A DNA stretch of 64,000 nucleotides from Corythucha ciliata (taxonomy: Eukaryota; Arthropoda; Insecta; Hemiptera; Tingidae). Every line of letters starts with the position of its first letter. The first letter of the stretch is position 1. The position numbers and the translations under genes were made by a program. Under the pieces are notes generated by a model, which saw only the letters and a list, made by a program, of their open reading frames with translations, was not told the DNA's origin and did no database searches. The stretch lies in contig CM075941.1 of assembly GCA_038030265.1 (NCBI GenBank), forward strand, positions 45,694,164 through 45,758,163, written 5' to 3'. This document shows positions 10,171 to 20,504 of this stretch, one piece after another.

Positions 10171-13030
10171 ATCGTCTCACAAGGTACATACAGGCGGCAC
10201 TGAATAAAGTACTCTGCCCTCCGCGTGAAAGTGAACATAGAGAGCCTTCCGAGGACATTCGTTTCAACAATAGAAACAACAAGTTTAAGGCGGCATAGTT
10301 GCCTTTTTCCACGCCTCCCACCTTTCAACTCATACAAAGAAGGAACTGTCTTAAATTAATCCATTAAAGGCGCCCAGGAACTCGACCATTTCTCACTCAA
10401 AAACTACTGTGACACTTAAGCGCTCGTCCTAATAGCTCTAAAGGTCCGGCTATTATCTTTTTTAATGATTTTCCGGTACTTATCTCACTGTATCTTGCCT
10501 TTTTTTTTTGTCTGGAAAGATTGTGGTTGTGTGGTATTGAAGGGAGAGGGGAAAGAAAGTTTTTAAAGAAACGGTGTCGTTTCCTTTCAACAATTAGAAG
10601 CTAGAAATGTGTATATAAAAGGGCTTTGAGACAATAACGGGCGAAAATCAGGCATATCTCATTCCATTGCTGTAATATATGTACTTGCTAATTTGTGACG
10701 CTCGCGCTTATCAAATTTTTCTGAGCGACGATTGACGTGAAATGAAACAGTGTAGGTCGATCAAATGAATGGGAACGAGCAAGGTTAGCAGGTTACATCT
10801 GACGAAGTTGGTCCCTGATAAACGCTATAGACTAGAAGCGTGTTAGTCTTGTGATAGTATTTTAGGGGGAAGGTGATAGTTGAGGGGTCAGGGGGGGGGG
10901 TCAGAGTTAGAAATCGTCCTGACAAATCGAGTCATAAATTTACACCTTCTTAGAGAATTTCCTGCAAAATAAATCAGAGACATGAGTTTTGAGATAGGAT
11001 CTGACACGTTACAGCGAGAGAGTACGAATGCTTGATTTCATTTTTCATTTCTCCGTGGACTTTTAAATCAAAATATAGCTGTTCACGAGCTACAACAAAC
11101 ACTGCTCCCCCCCCCTCCTTCAGAACAACGTTGACATTATTCCATCAAATGTGAGGCTTCCCTTAAATTTTCAGATAAGCTCTTTTTAATGGCAAAACGG
11201 GTTTTCCATTTGATTTTTTTTTATTTTTAATTTGTTCCACGTTCCACCGAATAAAATGAGAATTTCGTTTCGTGCAAACCCACTCTAATGGCCTCCTCCA
11301 TACAAACCCAACACGCACCATCACGAACGGTATTCCCGCCGCCCGTAATATTCCAAAAGCATCGCTGCCCCACGTACAGCTTTCACCCTTCCTCGCGTCG
11401 CCTTCGTTCGTTTTGCGCTATCAAATTCAAGCACAAAGCATTTTCATACAGAAGGTGATTTTCAGAACTGTACAAGAAGTTTCGTGGTGGTGCGGGGGGG
11501 GGGGGTGGCGGTAAAGGGAGAAATCGTGGTCATTATCGTTTTTCCCGCTTTACCGTTTCTCGCCTTTATGGTCCTTTATTGCTGCCCACCCTGCACCCAA
11601 TCCCGCATTTATATATAGGTAACACACACCCGCGGCTCTGAGTTTGGACGTGAGTCTGGCATAGAGGGACATTTTCAAACTGGGCACTGGCGTGTTTTCT
11701 TCCCCCGTCTCACCTCTGTGTATAACGACAACGAGTAAAGCTTTAGCTCCCGGTAAATGTGTGGGGTTTTGGGGGTGTAGTGAGAGGGAGGGGGTTCCAG
11801 AGGGTCGACGGAAAAGCTATGATGATACGAGGCAACACCGTTAGCCGTGAGCCAATTGTGTTTTGTCTCGGGCAAGTCTAAATGTTTAAATTACGCATTT
11901 CGAGGGGTTGGAAATGTGCGCTAAAGTAGACGTAGGGGGAGAGAGGCAAGCTTCTGTAGTGCATCCCCACTGTTTCACCTCAAATGGGCGCTATAAAAAT
12001 AAATTGTCAGTGTTGAATGCGATGAGGATTTTAAAAGGATCGCTCTTCTATACAGCAGTCGGAGCAGGTGCAACGTAAATTTACAACAGAGGTGAGCTCG
12101 TAACCAGGACCTCTCCCCCCAACTACTACAACGCCTTCCGAAACACAATTTTCCTTCGATATCCGGGCTTTGCCAAAATGCCTATCCACATTTCACTCAA
12201 ATTTTATTTGACAAGTTCAAGACATGTGCCTAATGGTCGGCAGAGTGACAAGTCCATGACCTATGGTGCTCTCTTTCACCTTTACACTTTTCTATACGCA
12301 TCATGTTCCATTACTAAGTGCTTCAATTTTTCTTTAAACGCTGCTTTAACCTTCAATCCTTCGAAATAAAACTCGTGATCCATCTAAATTGAAAAAGAGC
12401 TCCGGAGGCAGATTTATAGCCCTCCTCCCCTTCCCACCACATGGTCGGACGGTCATTGGGGGGAGGAAATCCCCCCCCCCATCTACCCGCACAGTGATTG
12501 AATGTCACTCACAATGGGGGCCTCTGCACGGCAAATAACTCCCGCCTGCACTCTCTTCACCATCCCTTACCATCCCCATAAACTCACTCAACCTCGCTCA
12601 GGTAATTATGCAAATGCAAACACAAACCACGGTAATAAATTCACTTTAAGTGGATCACAGACCCCCCCCGCCCCCGCCACCGCCCACCGCTACACCTTCA
12701 ACCCAAGGCGGATGCTGCTTTTGCTCATTGTACAACTACAGAACTCTAAACCTTCGCCCTTGAATCTTGTTATCATTCAGCTGCAGACTGGCAGGATGAA
12801 ATTCAAGGAAATGCTTTGTCTACAAAGATGATTTTGGATGGGAACCAAATTGGCCTTTCTGAATGTTGAAGTGACGGATGGGTCAAAAGGACGAGGCGCA
12901 GAGCACAAAACACTCGTTTTTTGTTATAATAACAACCTGCCACCAAGCCTCGTCGATCACTCTTGACAGTAACCGTTACCGCCCCTCTATATGTGTCAGA
13001 ATGCAAGCGCTCCGTCTTCAGTTCCACCAC
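10171..13030. other. No recognised gene
   Basis: I see no protein, RNA or transposon signature here. The stretch contains several long G or C runs (about 10888, 11110, 11497, 12470, 12661) and G-rich blocks of (GGGGAGGG)-like sequence. None of the short reading frames has a recognisable domain or consistent composition. Confidence 0.5.
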
Positions 13031-13039
13031 TTTCTCTTT

Positions 13040-13435
13040 AATTTTAGCATCAAAGTAGCGTTTTTATAATAATGTTAGCGATATTTCCCAATTTTCGCCA
13101 TCACCCTTTGTCGTGTCCATAATTTATCCAGCTAAAAGTGAAAAAATCGCTAATTCGCAGTTGAAATTATGAAAAAGTGCTAATTCATGGATGAAATTGA
13201 GAAAAAATCGCTCATTAGCGGCTAAAATCATGGAAAAACACGAATTTATTGCAAAAATTAAGTATCACGAGCTGGAGTATTCCTCAATTTTTGATGCAAA
13301 TAAACAATTTCCAACATTTTTTTTTCAATTTCGGCCGCAAATTAGCGGCGATAAACTATTTTTCCACCGCATTATCATAATTTTTTTTTTCATTTTAGTG
13401 CATTTCATTCTGAAAAATGCACTATTGGTCTCGTC
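13040..13435. repeat. Short mixed-orientation family 1 block
   Basis: Monomers run forward (GCTAATTCGCAGTTGAAATT, then GCTCATTAGCGGCTAAAATC) from about 13130 to 13260. They run reversed (TTTCAATTTCGGCCGCAAAT) from about 13315. This is a miniature of the orientation switch seen in the larger arrays. Confidence 0.6.
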
Positions 13436-13514
13436 GTGATGGTGGCAAACATGGGTCATGTCATGTTTTTTTCACGTTTCAGAACCTCTAGAACACGAAT
13501 TCAGTGGTCTCCAG

Positions 13515-13580
13515 GATTCGTGTATATATATATATCTTTATATATTTATTTATTTATTGATTGATTGATTTATTTATAAT
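13515..13580. repeat. AT / ATTT microsatellite
   Basis: (TA)n, (TTTA)n and (TTGA)n tracts follow one another without interruption. Confidence 0.85.
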
Positions 13581-13598
13581 ATTATGGCCGTTTTCTTG

Positions 13599-14173
13599 TT
13601 AGCACGATAACTCTCGAAGAAATTAGTTTAGCGGAACGCGCTTTGGCACAAAAATCAGTAGTCATAAGACACCGGTCGGTATTGCATTTGGGCCAAATCG
13701 GTCAAGGTGGAGGGGGGGAAAACAGGGCTTGAATTCGTCAAAAAATCACTAAAAATCACCAGTTGATTCTAGAAGCATCATATTCGGTACGTATACTCCA
13801 TGTTAGAGTAGCCTTTGATTCCCATTTTAATTTTTTGAAAAAGTCGAAGGGGAGGGGGTGTTGCCCCCGGAGTGGAAGTAAGCATGTGGTCTTCTTAGCA
13901 CGATAACTCTCGAAGAAATCAATTTAGCGGAACGCGCTTTGGCACAAAAATCAGTAGTCATAAGACCCAGGTCGGTATTGCATTTGGGCCAAATCGGTCA
14001 AGGTGGAGGGGGGAAATAGGGGTTAAATTGTCAATAAATCACTGTAATTCACCAGTTGATTCTAGAAGCATTAGATTCGGTACGTATACTCCATGTTAGA
14101 GTAGCCTTTGATTCCCATTTTAATTTTTCGAAAAAGTCAAGGTGGTGGGGGTGGTCCTTCCGGTGTGGAAGTG
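13599..14173. repeat. 296-bp tandem duplication
   Basis: The word TTAGCACGATAACTCTCGAA begins at 13599 and again at 13895, and the following ~280 bases agree closely in both copies. Shared text includes AGCGGAACGCGCTTTGGCAC and GGTACGTATACTCCATGTTA. The two copies differ by scattered substitutions. A third, much more diverged half-unit seems to follow to about 14300 (CCCATTGAGATTTATCGAAA). It has no coding potential and no transposon ends were recognised. Confidence 0.85.
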
Positions 14174-14569
14174 TAAAAATAGCGTTGAACTTCACTAGTT
14201 CATCTTAGCGCTCTAAAATTCGACTCAATAATTTAATGTAACGAAAGCCCTGGGTCCCATTGAGATTTATCGAAAACTTTGATGGGGGAGGGTGAAATGG
14301 GGGATGAAATTTCAAAAAGAAAAAGCTTAAATTCACACGTTTAGGTATTATAAAATACGGCACAAAAATTTAATATTACAAAGCCCTTGGAAAACTACCG
14401 AAACTTTTCGACATTTTGAAGAGAGGGTCGTGAAAATAGAGGAAGAAGTTCGGCTTAATGAAACAAATAATGGTATCAAAATTATTACTTCTGGGACGGC
14501 TTAGGATATCCGTATACATAATGAAATGCACTCTTTCCGACCGCCAGCTGCCGGAGCGAAATTTTTTTT

Positions 14570-15400
14570 ATCAATGGATTAGCGTTTTTCTCAGTTTTAG
14601 AAGCGTGAATTAGCCGATTTTTTATTTGTTTCCCCGATTTAGCGGTTTTTCTATTACTTTATCCGCGAATTAGCGTTTGATTTTTTTTCACCAAATTGCA
14701 TTCATGAGTTAGCGATTTTCCTCAAGTATAGCCGCTCAGATGCGGTTCTTTTCAGTATCGTCCACGAACTAGGATATAATAAAGATGGTGTATATTATTA
14801 GGATATAAAAGGATTTTCCGTAATAAAATCGCTAATTAGCTATTTTTGTCATTTACATTAGTGAATTAGCGAGTTTTATCAATTTTAGCTGTTATTCAAT
14901 TAGCGAGTCTCTCAATTTTTGCCGTCGATTTGTCTCAATTTTAGCAGTTAGTTGGCCATTTTTTAAAATTTCAGTCGTGAATTAGCGTTTTTCGCAATTT
15001 AGCTGCGATTTAGTGGCTTTTCTCTTTTGTATTCGCGAATAGGCGATTTTTTACGGAAAATTTACCACTTTTCCTTTTACCTCCATTTATTTGTACATTT
15101 TAGCCACGATTTTATTCTTACTTTCTTAGCGATGAGATTTTCAATTAACGTTTCTCTTGCCTGTTTTTTATTTATTTTTTGTCATTTTTTTCTCCAAAAC
15201 AGTGAAGATCGGAGCACCTATCCATTTCACGAAAAACTGCAATTTAGCGTTTTTTCTTTCCATTTTAGCCAATAAAGTGGCATATCAATTCACCACAAAC
15301 CAGCGATTTTTTGTCAATTTTTGTCCGGAAGTTTCATCGAGATCGAAGCCCCGAGAACAGCATTTTAGTGCGCCTTCTCATATTAATCCGCTCAAGGACC

Positions 15401-15447
<47 letters not shown>

Positions 15448-16141
15448 GGGATTTCCGTATTGAGATAAACTCTTAGCTACTTCGCGGCTCGTGACTCAAA
15501 TTGAGACAAATCTCTATAATTTATAACAAAAACGGAAAAAAATCGCTTATTCGCAGTGGCTAACTCATGAATGAAATTGAGAAAAATCGCTCATTCACGG
15601 CTAAAATCAAGAAAAACACGATTTCACTGAAAAAATCGAGAAAAAACGCAGCTAAAAAGTTGATGAATCCCTAATTTGCGGCTAAAATGGTGAAAAAACG
15701 CGAATTCACGCCTAAAATAAGGAAAAATGGCTAAGGGGGAAGGTTAATTTGAGAAAAAGCGCTCATTAGCGGATAAAATAAGGAAAACACGAATTCACTG
15801 AAAAAAAAATGCAGTAAAATCGCTAATCCACGGCTAAAATGATTTTTAAAAATGCTAATAATTACGGCTAAAATAAAGAAAAATTGCTAAAAATGTTGGA
15901 AAGTCTATAATTAGTGGCTAAAGTAAGGAAAAAAGTGAATTCAAAATCAACGATAATTAGAAATCAAGAAAAATAACTAATGGGGGGAGGGGAGGTTGAT
16001 TTGCGGAGAGTCGCTAATCACTAATTTACTGCAAATATCGCTAAACTATGGCTAAAATGGTGGAAAAAACTGATCCACGACGGCTGAAATAAGAAAAAAC
16101 TCGCTGACTCTTTGACTAAAATAAAGAAATACCACATCGCG

Positions 16142-16199
<58 letters not shown>

Positions 16200-16249
16200 A
16201 CATTGCTAAGATAGGGAAAACTGCTAAAATGGAGATAAATTGCTCATAT
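14570..16249. repeat. Family 1 array, copy A
   Basis: Reversed-sense monomers run to about 15250. A hinge module follows (GTTTCATCGAGATCGAAGCC, CCTTCTCATATTAATCCGCT) with an A run at 15404-15446, then forward-sense monomers to 16249. A second A run of 57 occupies 16142-16198. From about 14931 onward it is ~95 % identical by eye to the array starting at 19979. Copy A lacks ~110 bases present in copy B after CTTCGCGGCT. It is cut off on the right by the gypsy LTR. Confidence 0.8.
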
Positions 16250-16514
16250 AAAATAAGTTTAGGCAACAGATATTTCGTTTTTTAAAAAACAACGTTTATT
16301 TAAATGCGCGAACCAATTATACAGTAATTACACTCGGAATACTCATCAAGAAGTGACACTTCCGAATGGGTTGCAGGGAGTTTTATTTTCTAGAAAAGGA
16401 AGGTGGGGGTAGTTATTGTTTACATTGTAAAAGATATCTTACAACTAAGAAGGTGCTTACGTGTCTACTATTGTTTAGGGGGAAACTAGATCTAATGGTT
16501 AAGCGGACTTAACT
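16250..16514 (-). repeat. Gypsy #1 3' LTR
   Basis: The LTR begins AGTTAAGTCCGCTTAACC on the minus strand immediately after the purine tract TAAAGAGGGAGG (16515-16526). The LTR's distal end merges with family 1 text at about 16250, so its length (~265 bp) is approximate. AGTTA is the typical first pentamer of gypsy-group LTRs. Confidence 0.6.
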
Positions 16515-16959
16515 CCTCCCTCTTTAAGAACGAACGCCGTGCTGTTCGGTAGGCACAACAAAGGTTATAAGGAATGCTGTGGTTTACAGAATCTCTTGAG
16601 GAACAATTTTGTTGGGATTTACATTTAAACAAAGGGTAAATGTGGACATAAAAATAGCGAGAGATGCAGACAAAGAATAAAATAATAAGTGAAAGGCAGA
16701 GAGGGCTGACAAGTAAATGCAAATAATCGTTATTTTGTGGGGGTATTGTAGAATGATCGAAAGGAGAGGGCCAAATAGGAAATACAGAAGGCAACGTTTC
16801 TAAATCATTTAATTGTAAGGGATGAGTGGAAATCATCGATTCATTTATGACAGAATGTTCAATGAATGAATGAATGTTCGGGTAATGGTTCACGTTTCTC
16901 ATTCGCTTTATCGATAGCATTTTGCCTTTTTGTTTCTTGTCTTGCCCGAATGATTTCAT
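16492..16959 (-). pseudogene. Env-like C-terminal remnant
   Basis: A frame downstream of integrase contains one strongly hydrophobic segment (LVSPLCLSLIILFFVCIS) followed by a short basic, Cys-bearing tail. It then reads through the polypurine tract (KREELS) to stop inside the LTR. Errantivirus envelope genes end this way, with a membrane anchor and overlap of the polypurine tract. Its N-terminal half overlaps integrase in another frame and is not meaningful. No surface or fusion domain is left, so the call rests on position, the single membrane segment and the overlap. Confidence 0.4.
16515..16526 (-). other. Gypsy #1 polypurine tract
   Basis: The twelve-base, almost all-purine tract TAAAGAGGGAGG lies directly before the LTR start AGTTAAG on the minus strand. 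In this class it primes plus-strand DNA synthesis. Confidence 0.65.
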
Positions 16960-18085
16960 ATAATTGTTTTGTTTTTTCTTTATGATCGGTAATGTATAGG
17001 TTTGTTATTCGTTGTTCCAGGTCGAGTGCAATGGGATGTTCGTTATCGATGTGACCGTTTGGTACTTCAAAGGGTGTCAATTTAGTGGTAGTGTGAATAC
17101 TATTATTGTAGGTTATTATCGCATATTGCATTTTTTCAGTGATGGTACTATTTTTGAATTCATTACATTGAGTCATTACACGAATGATTTCTATTATTGT
17201 TGAATGAAATCGTTCAATGGGGGAATTGGAAGTTGGGTTTTGTGTGCAGACGAAATGAAGTTTAATTCTATGTAATGCTAAAAATTCTTTGACTACGCTC
17301 GCGTTAAATTCATTTCCGTTGTCTGCAATTAGTTCTGTGGGTTTTCCATGATGACTTATGAACGTTAGAAGTTTGTGGGCTATATTACTTCCGGTTGCCG
17401 CCTTGAGGGCGTAAGCTTGGGCATATTTTGAAAATTTATCGATTAAGGTAAGAAATTTTTGTTTTTGTACGGTTACTACATCTGCATGGACGATTTGGAG
17501 AGGTCGAGATGGCGTTGGTGTGATATTAAAATAAGGTTTCAACGGATGTCTTTCGTATTTACACTTAAGGCAGAGGTCACAGGTATTGATGAATGTTTGA
17601 ATCATTGTTTTTAGATTTGGCCAGTAATATTTAGTTTTTATTGTTTTGTATGTTTCGTTTATACCGCGGTGTACTTTATCTTCTTGGTGGTAGAATCTAA
17701 TAATTTCCAATTGTTCTTCAGTGTCTTCGATGTCTAATAAGTGTTTGGTAAATTTAGTTAATTTCAATTCCGCATATTTAAAGTTTTCCATTAAGGTCGT
17801 GGTAAATATTCTGTAGACGTCTGTTACGAAGTAGAGTCCGTAATGAGTTTTGGGTTCGATATATTCTTTCGTAAATTTGATTATTTCATTATTCAAGTTA
17901 TGAAGGGGAAATTTAACGTTAATTTTTGTTTTTTCTCCTTGAAAGAGGTTTCGCTGTTCAATAGTAGTTGTTGGTACCTGGCCAGCGCTTATTATTATTT
18001 GTTTTGAACACGTGTTGATTGTTCCTTCCTTTATTGGGATTTCCAATGTGGTGTTTCCTTCTTTGTTCAATGAATTGTTAAACAA
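16859..18085 (-). pseudogene. Gypsy #1 integrase
   Basis: The frame contains the H-H-C-C finger (HRGINETYKTIKTKYYWPNL, then CDLCLKC) and the DDE core. The core aspartates are in VHADVV and IADNGNEF and the Glu in SNSPIERFHS, all retained. The chromodomain-free C-terminus ends at PLPEHSFIH. The first ~115 residues are the RNase H-integrase linker. A frameshift near 18075 separates it from RNase H. Its job was to insert element cDNA into chromosomes. The catalytic triad is intact, so decay is by frame breaks elsewhere. Confidence 0.85.
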
Positions 18086-18701
18086 TCGATAGGTGGAGAG
18101 TCATCCAAGTTAACTATTAAGGATTCGGGTGGTTCACTTGTTGACATTGTATGAATTTCTATTCTTGAGAGAGCATCTGCATTAGTGTTTGATTTTCCGT
18201 CCTTGTAAGTGATCTCGAAATCGAATTCCTCTAATTTCAACTTCCATCTAAATAATTTTGAATTTGGTTCTTTTAAGGAATGCAACCAGACATGTGATCT
18301 GTTACTAAGGTAAATTTACGTCCATACAAATAAGGTCTAAAATGTTTTGTAGCCCAAACGATGGCTAGTAGTTCTCTCTCGATAGTGGAGAGTTTCTTTT
18401 CGGTGTCGTTCAATGTTCTGCTCGCATAGGATACAGGATGCTCTTCTCCGTTAAATTTCTGAGATAGGACGGCGCCAATAGATACGCCGGATGCGTCAGT
18501 TGTTAATATGAAGGGCATTTTAAAATCGGGGTATTTTAGTACTGGGTCGTTAATGAGAAGTAGTTTACATGTTTCAAAACTTTCTTTATAATCGGGATCG
18601 TTTACGTTTATTTTTTCCCCTTTTTTAAGGCGTTGTGATAAGGGTTTGGATAATTTTGCGAGGTCTTTAAAGAATCGTCTGTAATAACTTAAAAGTCCCA
18701 A
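18067..18701 (-). pseudogene. Gypsy #1 RNase H, two frames
   Basis: The first part (18701 down to 18273) runs from the RT thumb (LLSYYRRFFKDLAKLSKPLS) into RNase H with FILTTDASGVSIGAVLSQ and STIERELLAIVWA, then TDH. A frameshift at about 18280 is followed by the end of RNase H (FEITYKDGKSNTNADALSR) to 18067. The catalytic residues TTDAS, ERE and TDH are visible. A frameshift near 18700 separates it from RT. Confidence 0.85.
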
Positions 18702-18813
18702 GAATCGCCCTTGAGTTCTCTAGGAGTTTTTGGAATAGGATATTTAGTGATTGCTTCGACTTTTTCAGGATTGGGTTTTATACCTTCGGACGAGATCAAA
18801 TGGCCTAGATAAT

Positions 18814-19347
18814 TTAATTCCTTTCGTAAAAATTCCGTTTTGTCCATTGGATTTTTAGTTTAGCGTTTCTAAGGCGGTCGAATATTTGTTTCAATCTAAT
18901 CATATGTTCTTGTTGGCTTGTACTAAAGACGATGATGTCGTCCATAAAACACGCCCAAATTTCGTTTTGTAACCCACGAAGGCAATTGTCCATTATCCTT
19001 TGGAACGTAGACGGGGCATTTCTTAAGCCAAATGGCATTTTTCTATATTCACACTTCCCATTTTCGGTGCTAAAGGCCGTTTTTGGGATGCTGGATTCAT
19101 CCATTGCCACTTGGTGAAAACCCGAAACTAAGTCTATTGTAGTAAAATAATGGTAATTTCCCAATTTTGCTAGAATGTCTTCAATGTTAGGTAGGTCGTA
19201 CTTGTCGTTAATGGTTTTTTCGTTCAGTTTCCTATAGTCGATGACCAATCGAAATTTTTGTTTCCCTGAAGCGTCTTTTTTCTTTAGGACGATCCATAAA
19301 GGGGCATTATAAGGGGAATTTGATGGTTGTATAACTTCGTTATACAC
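18814..19347 (-). pseudogene. Gypsy #1 reverse transcriptase
   Basis: This is the RT palm and fingers. FRLVIDYRKLNEKT, FTTIDLVSGFHQV with the first catalytic Asp, MPFGLRNAPSTFQ and the FMDD catalytic box (CFMDDIIVFS) are present. It begins about 20 residues into the fingers (IQPSNSPYNAPL) because everything between Gag and this point is deleted. Homology continues past the stop in another frame (NYLGHLISSEGIKPNPEK, about 18805-18745). Confidence 0.9.
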
Positions 19348-19940
19348 TGGTTAACATTTTGGTTGGGAGAAGGAGGTTTTTGGTTTCTTGGGTTTTGTAC
19401 TTGCTTCCCTCGAGCCAGGAACTGGAAGTCATTTGTCATGATGACGAGGGCTTCGTTCAAGTCTTGAGGTGCTTTCGTTTTTAACAAGTGACCTATATTT
19501 TCGTTCAAGCCATTTAATAAACAACGCAGTGCATGCTTTTCCGTAAATGGAATAAGTTCCGGTGGGTATTCTGTTGGCTTATTTTTAATTTGGGCAATTA
19601 TTAAATACAGCATTTTTTGAATTTGTTCATGAAATTGGAACGCGGAGTCTGAATTTTGTCTGTAACGAGCTAGTTCGTTTAAAAGGGTGTGAACAACTCT
19701 TTTATCACCAAAATTTGACAGGAGGGCGTTTTTAACTTCTTCCCATGTTGAAAGTGGGTGTGAGTGTACACATCGAGCGGCAGGTTCTTTGATTTTTGCA
19801 ATAATACAGTTCAAAATATAAAAGTTTTCAAAATGATTGGGTGCTTCGGGGTTTGCGAAGTTTTCTATTAGTTGTTCGGAGGTGTCGATAAAGTGTTGGA
19901 GAATTTTCGGTTCGCCCCGGAATTCGTGGAATCATGTCCA
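19284..19940 (-). pseudogene. Gypsy #1 Gag
   Basis: This is a Gag capsid-type frame. Readable homology begins near 19935 (EFRGEPKILQHFIDTSEQL) and runs continuously through ILNCIIAKIKEPAARC and FRFHEQI-like helices to NQKPPSPNQNVNQ. It then runs out of frame across the RT start. No zinc knuckle remains. The direct Gag-to-RT junction at about 19345-19360 means a deletion removed nucleocapsid, protease and the first part of RT. The extreme N-terminus is lost at the junction with repeat copy B. Confidence 0.7.
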
Positions 19941-19978
19941 GATGACATTTTTTGATAGTGGGCCTTTCAAGCGCACGT

Positions 19979-20450
19979 TGTCTCAATTTTAGCAGTTAGT
20001 TGGCCATTTTTTAAAATTTCAGTCGTGAATTAGCGTTTTTCGCAAGTTTAGCTGCGATTTAGTGGCTTTTTTCTTTTATATTCACGAATAGGCGATTTTT
20101 TATGGAAAATTTACCACTTTTCCTTTTACATCAATTTTTTTTTTAATTTTAGCCGCGATTTTATTCTTACTTTCTTAGCGATGAGATTTTCAATTAACGT
20201 TTCTCTTGCCTGTTTTTTATTTATTTTTCGTCATTTTTTTCCTCCAAAACAGCAAAGATCGGAGCACCTATCCATTTTACGAAAAAACAGCAATTTAGCG
20301 TTTTTTCTTTCCATTTTAGCCAATAAAGTGGCATATCAATTCACCACAAACCAGCGATTTTTTGTCAATTTTGGTCCGGAAGTTTCATCGAGATCGAAGC
20401 CCCGAGAACAGCATTTTAGTGCGCCTTCTCATATTAATCCGCTTAAGGAC

Positions 20451-20504
<54 letters not shown>

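Larger units (their letters stand above)
16250..19978 (-). mobile_element. Ty3/gypsy (errantivirus-like) remnant
   Basis: On the minus strand the order is Gag, RT, RNase H, integrase, an env-like tail, polypurine tract and LTR, which is the errantivirus/gypsy-group layout. The LTR starting AGTTAAG and a last reading frame running across the polypurine tract into the LTR fit that group. The protease and zinc-knuckle region is deleted, at least four frameshifts split pol, and the Gag N-terminus and 5' LTR are missing. Both ends lie in two copies of the same family 1 segment. Confidence 0.8.

Noticed and set aside
16021..16266. Frame with a long Phe run on the minus strand
   Set aside because: Translation of the 57-base A run in family 1 copy A.
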